Shown here one piece after another: positions 62,641 to 64,000 of a stretch of 64,000 nucleotides of DNA. Location of the stretch: positions 62,001-126,000 of the forward strand of contig CAWCOY010000002.1 in the NCBI GenBank assembly GCA_963797265.1. The letters run 5' to 3'. Under the pieces are notes generated by a model. That model saw only the letters and a program-made list of their open reading frames with translations. It did not search any database and was not told the origin of the DNA. This stretch comes from DASUPK01 sp963797265 (GTDB lineage: Bacteria; Actinomycetota; Thermoleophilia; Solirubrobacterales; 70-9). The first letter of the stretch is position 1. Each line of letters starts with the position of its first letter. Position numbers and translations under genes: made by a program.

Positions 62641-62900
62641 TCGGGGCGACTGGATTCGAACCAGCGACCCTCTCGCCCCCAGCGAGATGCGCTACCAGTG
62701 TCCGGGGGTGCCGTGGACTTGCTTTTCCGCATTCCCATGCGGTTTCAGTTGCTCTGAATTGTCCCGAGTTTCGTGCAGATTGGAACCCTGAATGGAACCC
62801 TGGCCGGAGCTGGACTGCGCCCAGGTAATTCCGCTTCCGGATCAGAGGGGAAGCGCCCCGAGCGGATCCGTAACTTGGTCAGTTCCGGTGCCGCGCGAAA
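62641..62900 (-). repeat. tRNA-Pro(GGG) 3' fragment, copy 7, plus conserved block
   Basis: 62641-62695 is the tRNA part; on the minus strand it reads CTGGTAGCGCATCTCGCTGG, then GGGCGAGAGGGTCGCTGG and TTCGAATCCAGTCGCCCC. The anticodon stem is TCTCG/CGAGA instead of TTCGG/CCGAA, changed on both sides with pairing kept, and the T-loop is TTCGAAT instead of TTCAAAT. So this copy derives from a different tRNA-Pro allele. The adjoining ~200-bp block is nearly identical to those at 41.8 and 57.8 kb. Confidence 0.87.
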
Positions 62901-62928
62901 GCGAGAGCCGCGGATTACATTCCAAGAT

Positions 62929-62940
62929 AGACATATGTCT
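62929..62940. promoter_or_regulatory. ArsR-type operator palindrome
   Basis: AGACATATGTCT, a perfect 12-bp palindrome within ATAGACATATGTCTGTAT, 22 bases before the regulator start. Sites of this shape and position are typical of ArsR/SmtB metalloregulators, so the adjacent gene product probably binds here and releases on metal binding. Confidence 0.72.
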
Positions 62941-62961
62941 GTATAGTCAAGTCTCGTCTTG

Positions 62962-63294
62962 ATGCTGCGCACCGAAGCACGATCAGTTTTCTTCCGCGGG
63001 CTCGGCGAGACCAGTCGACTGGCATTGCTCGAGCAGCTAGCAGGGGGTGATCGCCGGGTGACCGATCTCGCGGCTGCGACGGGCCTCTCGCAATCGAACG
63101 TCTCGAAACATCTGGCCTGCCTCTGGGACTGCGGACTGGTCGAGCGAGAGCGCCGTGGTCGTGAGATCCACTATCGCCTGGTGGACGGTTTGACGGACCT
63201 GCTGAATGCGGCGGATCAGGTTCTTGAGCTCACCGGCGATCGCGTCCTTGCCTGTCCCCGATTCGGCCGCGCCACCCAGCGAGAGGCGGCCTGA
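62962..63294 (+). CDS. ArsR/SmtB-family metalloregulator
   Basis: A 110-residue winged-helix protein: GETSRLALLEQLAGGDRRVT, DLAAATGLSQSNVSKHLACL (recognition helix), VERERRGREIHYRLVDGLTD as the wing. A Cys in the recognition helix region (HLACLWDCGLVE) and Cys in VLACPRFG near the C-terminus resemble the CmtR layout of Cd/Pb sensors, giving a possible metal site. Its stop overlaps the ATG of the efflux gene. Confidence 0.85.
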   Translation: MLRTEARSVFFRGLGETSRLALLEQLAGGDRRVTDLAAATGLSQSNVSKHLACLWDCGLVERERRGREIHYRLVDGLTDLLNAADQVLELTGDRVLACPRFGRATQREAA

Positions 63295-63950
63295 TGAACT
63301 CGGTGATCGAGCTCCCAGCACTCGCCCCCACCCCTCAGGACGGAGAGTGGCTACGCAACGCGCGACTGACCAGGCTGCTGTCCTGGCTCAGCCTCTTCTG
63401 GCTGGGCATCGAGGGAACGGTGGCGATCATCGCCGGCGTGATGGCTGGCTCGGTCGCCCTCGTCGCCTTCGGACTCGACAGCGCCATCGAGGGGGTGGCG
63501 AGCATCGTGATCATCTGGCGCTTCTCCGGGTCGCGCCTGTTCTCAGAGCAAGCGGAGCTGCGGGCCCAGCGGCTGGTCGCGATCCAGTTCTTTCTTCTGG
63601 TGCCGTTCATCGGCTACGAGGCGATCGAGAAGCTGATCACGGGAGGTCATGTGGACTCCAGCCCGCTGGGAATCGGGTTGACGATCGCCACGCTCGCGAT
63701 CTGCCAGCCCCTCGGAGCTGCGAAGCGCAGGCTCGGAGGCAAGCTCGACTCCCGCGCGACGATCGGCGAGGGGACGCAGAACCTGCTTTGCGGCTACATG
63801 GCCCTAGCGGTGCTCGGCGGTCTTCTCGCCAACACGCTGTTCGGATTGTGGTGGCTAGACCCGATCGTGGCGCTGATGATCGCGGGCATTGCCCTACGCG
63901 AGGGCCGAGCCGCATGGCGTGGCGAGGCCTGCGACTGCGCCTCTTGCTGA
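63294..63950 (+). CDS. cation-diffusion-facilitator-like efflux protein
   Basis: A 218-residue membrane protein with about six helices: LLSWLSLFWLGIEGTVAIIA, SVALVAFGLDSAIEGVASIV (the HxxxD-type metal motif is FGLDSAIEG here), LVAIQFFLLVPFIGYEAIEK, GYMALAVLGGLLANTLFGLW and WLDPIVALMIAGIAL. It ends CDCASC, a likely metal-binding tail. There is no cytoplasmic C-domain, as in short CDF relatives found with CmtR-like regulators. Probable role: heavy-metal export controlled by the overlapping ArsR gene. Confidence 0.83.
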   Translation: MNSVIELPALAPTPQDGEWLRNARLTRLLSWLSLFWLGIEGTVAIIAGVMAGSVALVAFGLDSAIEGVASIVIIWRFSGSRLFSEQAELRAQRLVAIQFFLLVPFIGYEAIEKLITGGHVDSSPLGIGLTIATLAICQPLGAAKRRLGGKLDSRATIGEGTQNLLCGYMALAVLGGLLANTLFGLWWLDPIVALMIAGIALREGRAAWRGEACDCASC

Positions 63951-63969
63951 GTGGAAGCGGACTGCTGCT

Positions 63970-64000
63970 TTGCGCGATTAGGGGCACTGCAGCTGCTGAG
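63970..64000. repeat. 31-bp inverted repeat, right copy (at the window edge)
   Basis: Exact reverse complement of 60495-60525; the match runs up to the last base, so the repeat may extend beyond the window. TGCTGCTTTGCGCGATTAGG precedes and overlaps it and shares GCTGCTTTG with the HP1 arm. Confidence 0.85.

Noticed and set aside
13654..62695. Complete tRNA-Pro, tRNA-His or tRNA-Arg genes
   Set aside because: None of the nine sites has a 5' acceptor strand or full D-arm; all are 3' parts only.
1..64000. CRISPR array
   Set aside because: The repeated palindromes HP1/HP2 are irregularly spaced, tied to gene ends and without spacers of uniform length; no cas genes.
1..64000. Integrase, transposase or insertion sequence
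   Set aside because: No tyrosine or serine recombinase motif or DDE transposase was seen in any frame, despite the many att-like scars.

Overview
The window is high-GC DNA that most resembles the actinobacterial class Thermoleophilia (Solirubrobacterales/Gaiellales type). The reasons are the base composition, frequent GTG/TTG starts, and an unusually large set of small NTF2/SnoaL-like proteins that begin MSEENVEIVRR and end EALEAAGLSE. Species-level assignment is not possible from the sequence alone.

Layout. 0-13.6 kb looks like ordinary chromosome: an FAD oxidoreductase (cut by the window edge) with a DUF3556 membrane protein; a secreted GH31 glycosidase plus sulfatase pair; an FMN-dependent hydroxy-acid oxidase; an RsbA-like anti-sigma regulator; a GH25 lysozyme; a ZIP-like transporter; an MBL-fold hydrolase; a GGDEF protein; and a VOC protein. 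From 13.65 kb onward the sequence is a mosaic. Seven direct, same-strand copies of the 3' part of a tRNA-Pro(GGG) gene (13.65, 15.81, 18.44, 41.80, 53.95, 57.80 and 62.64 kb) divide it. Four of them carry an additional conserved block of about 200 bp. Intrinsic terminators abut four of the seven copies. Single 3' fragments of a tRNA-His (35.07 kb) and a tRNA-Arg (38.95 kb) are also present. No 5' tRNA half and no integrase gene was found. I read these as attachment-site scars of an integration hotspot.

Cargo between the scars: HMG-CoA reductase with a small helical protein; a DUF6351 secreted protein; a four-gene minus-strand cluster around a STAND-like P-loop ATPase (21.6-27.0 kb) that may be a conflict or signalling system; a GMC oxidoreductase, alpha/beta hydrolase and acetoacetate-decarboxylase-like operon; a peptidase plus transglycosylase pair next to the tRNA-His scar; an OpuAC-type lipoprotein; an MMPL transporter; a multicopper oxidase with heavy-metal-binding inserts; an RHH/PIN toxin-antitoxin pair; an ADH, cyclophilin-like lipoprotein and cupin operon with a divergent regulator; a long HPF-like protein; and an ArsR plus cation-efflux operon.

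The most unusual part is 42-52 kb, with a satellite at 60.6-61.8 kb. It holds tandem NTF2-like genes whose two ends are conserved at DNA level while the cores differ. They are joined by a stereotyped stop-GCG-ATG junction and interspersed with a pair of short palindromes, named here HP1 (GCTTTCCATGCAAAGC type) and HP2 (GCTTCTCGTCCAAAGC type), resembling a BIME/REP family. Many copies are frameshifted, truncated or reduced to their ends, including a 39-codon ORF made only of the two conserved termini. This points to rapid turnover of the array.

All function calls are by reading translated sequence; no database search was run.
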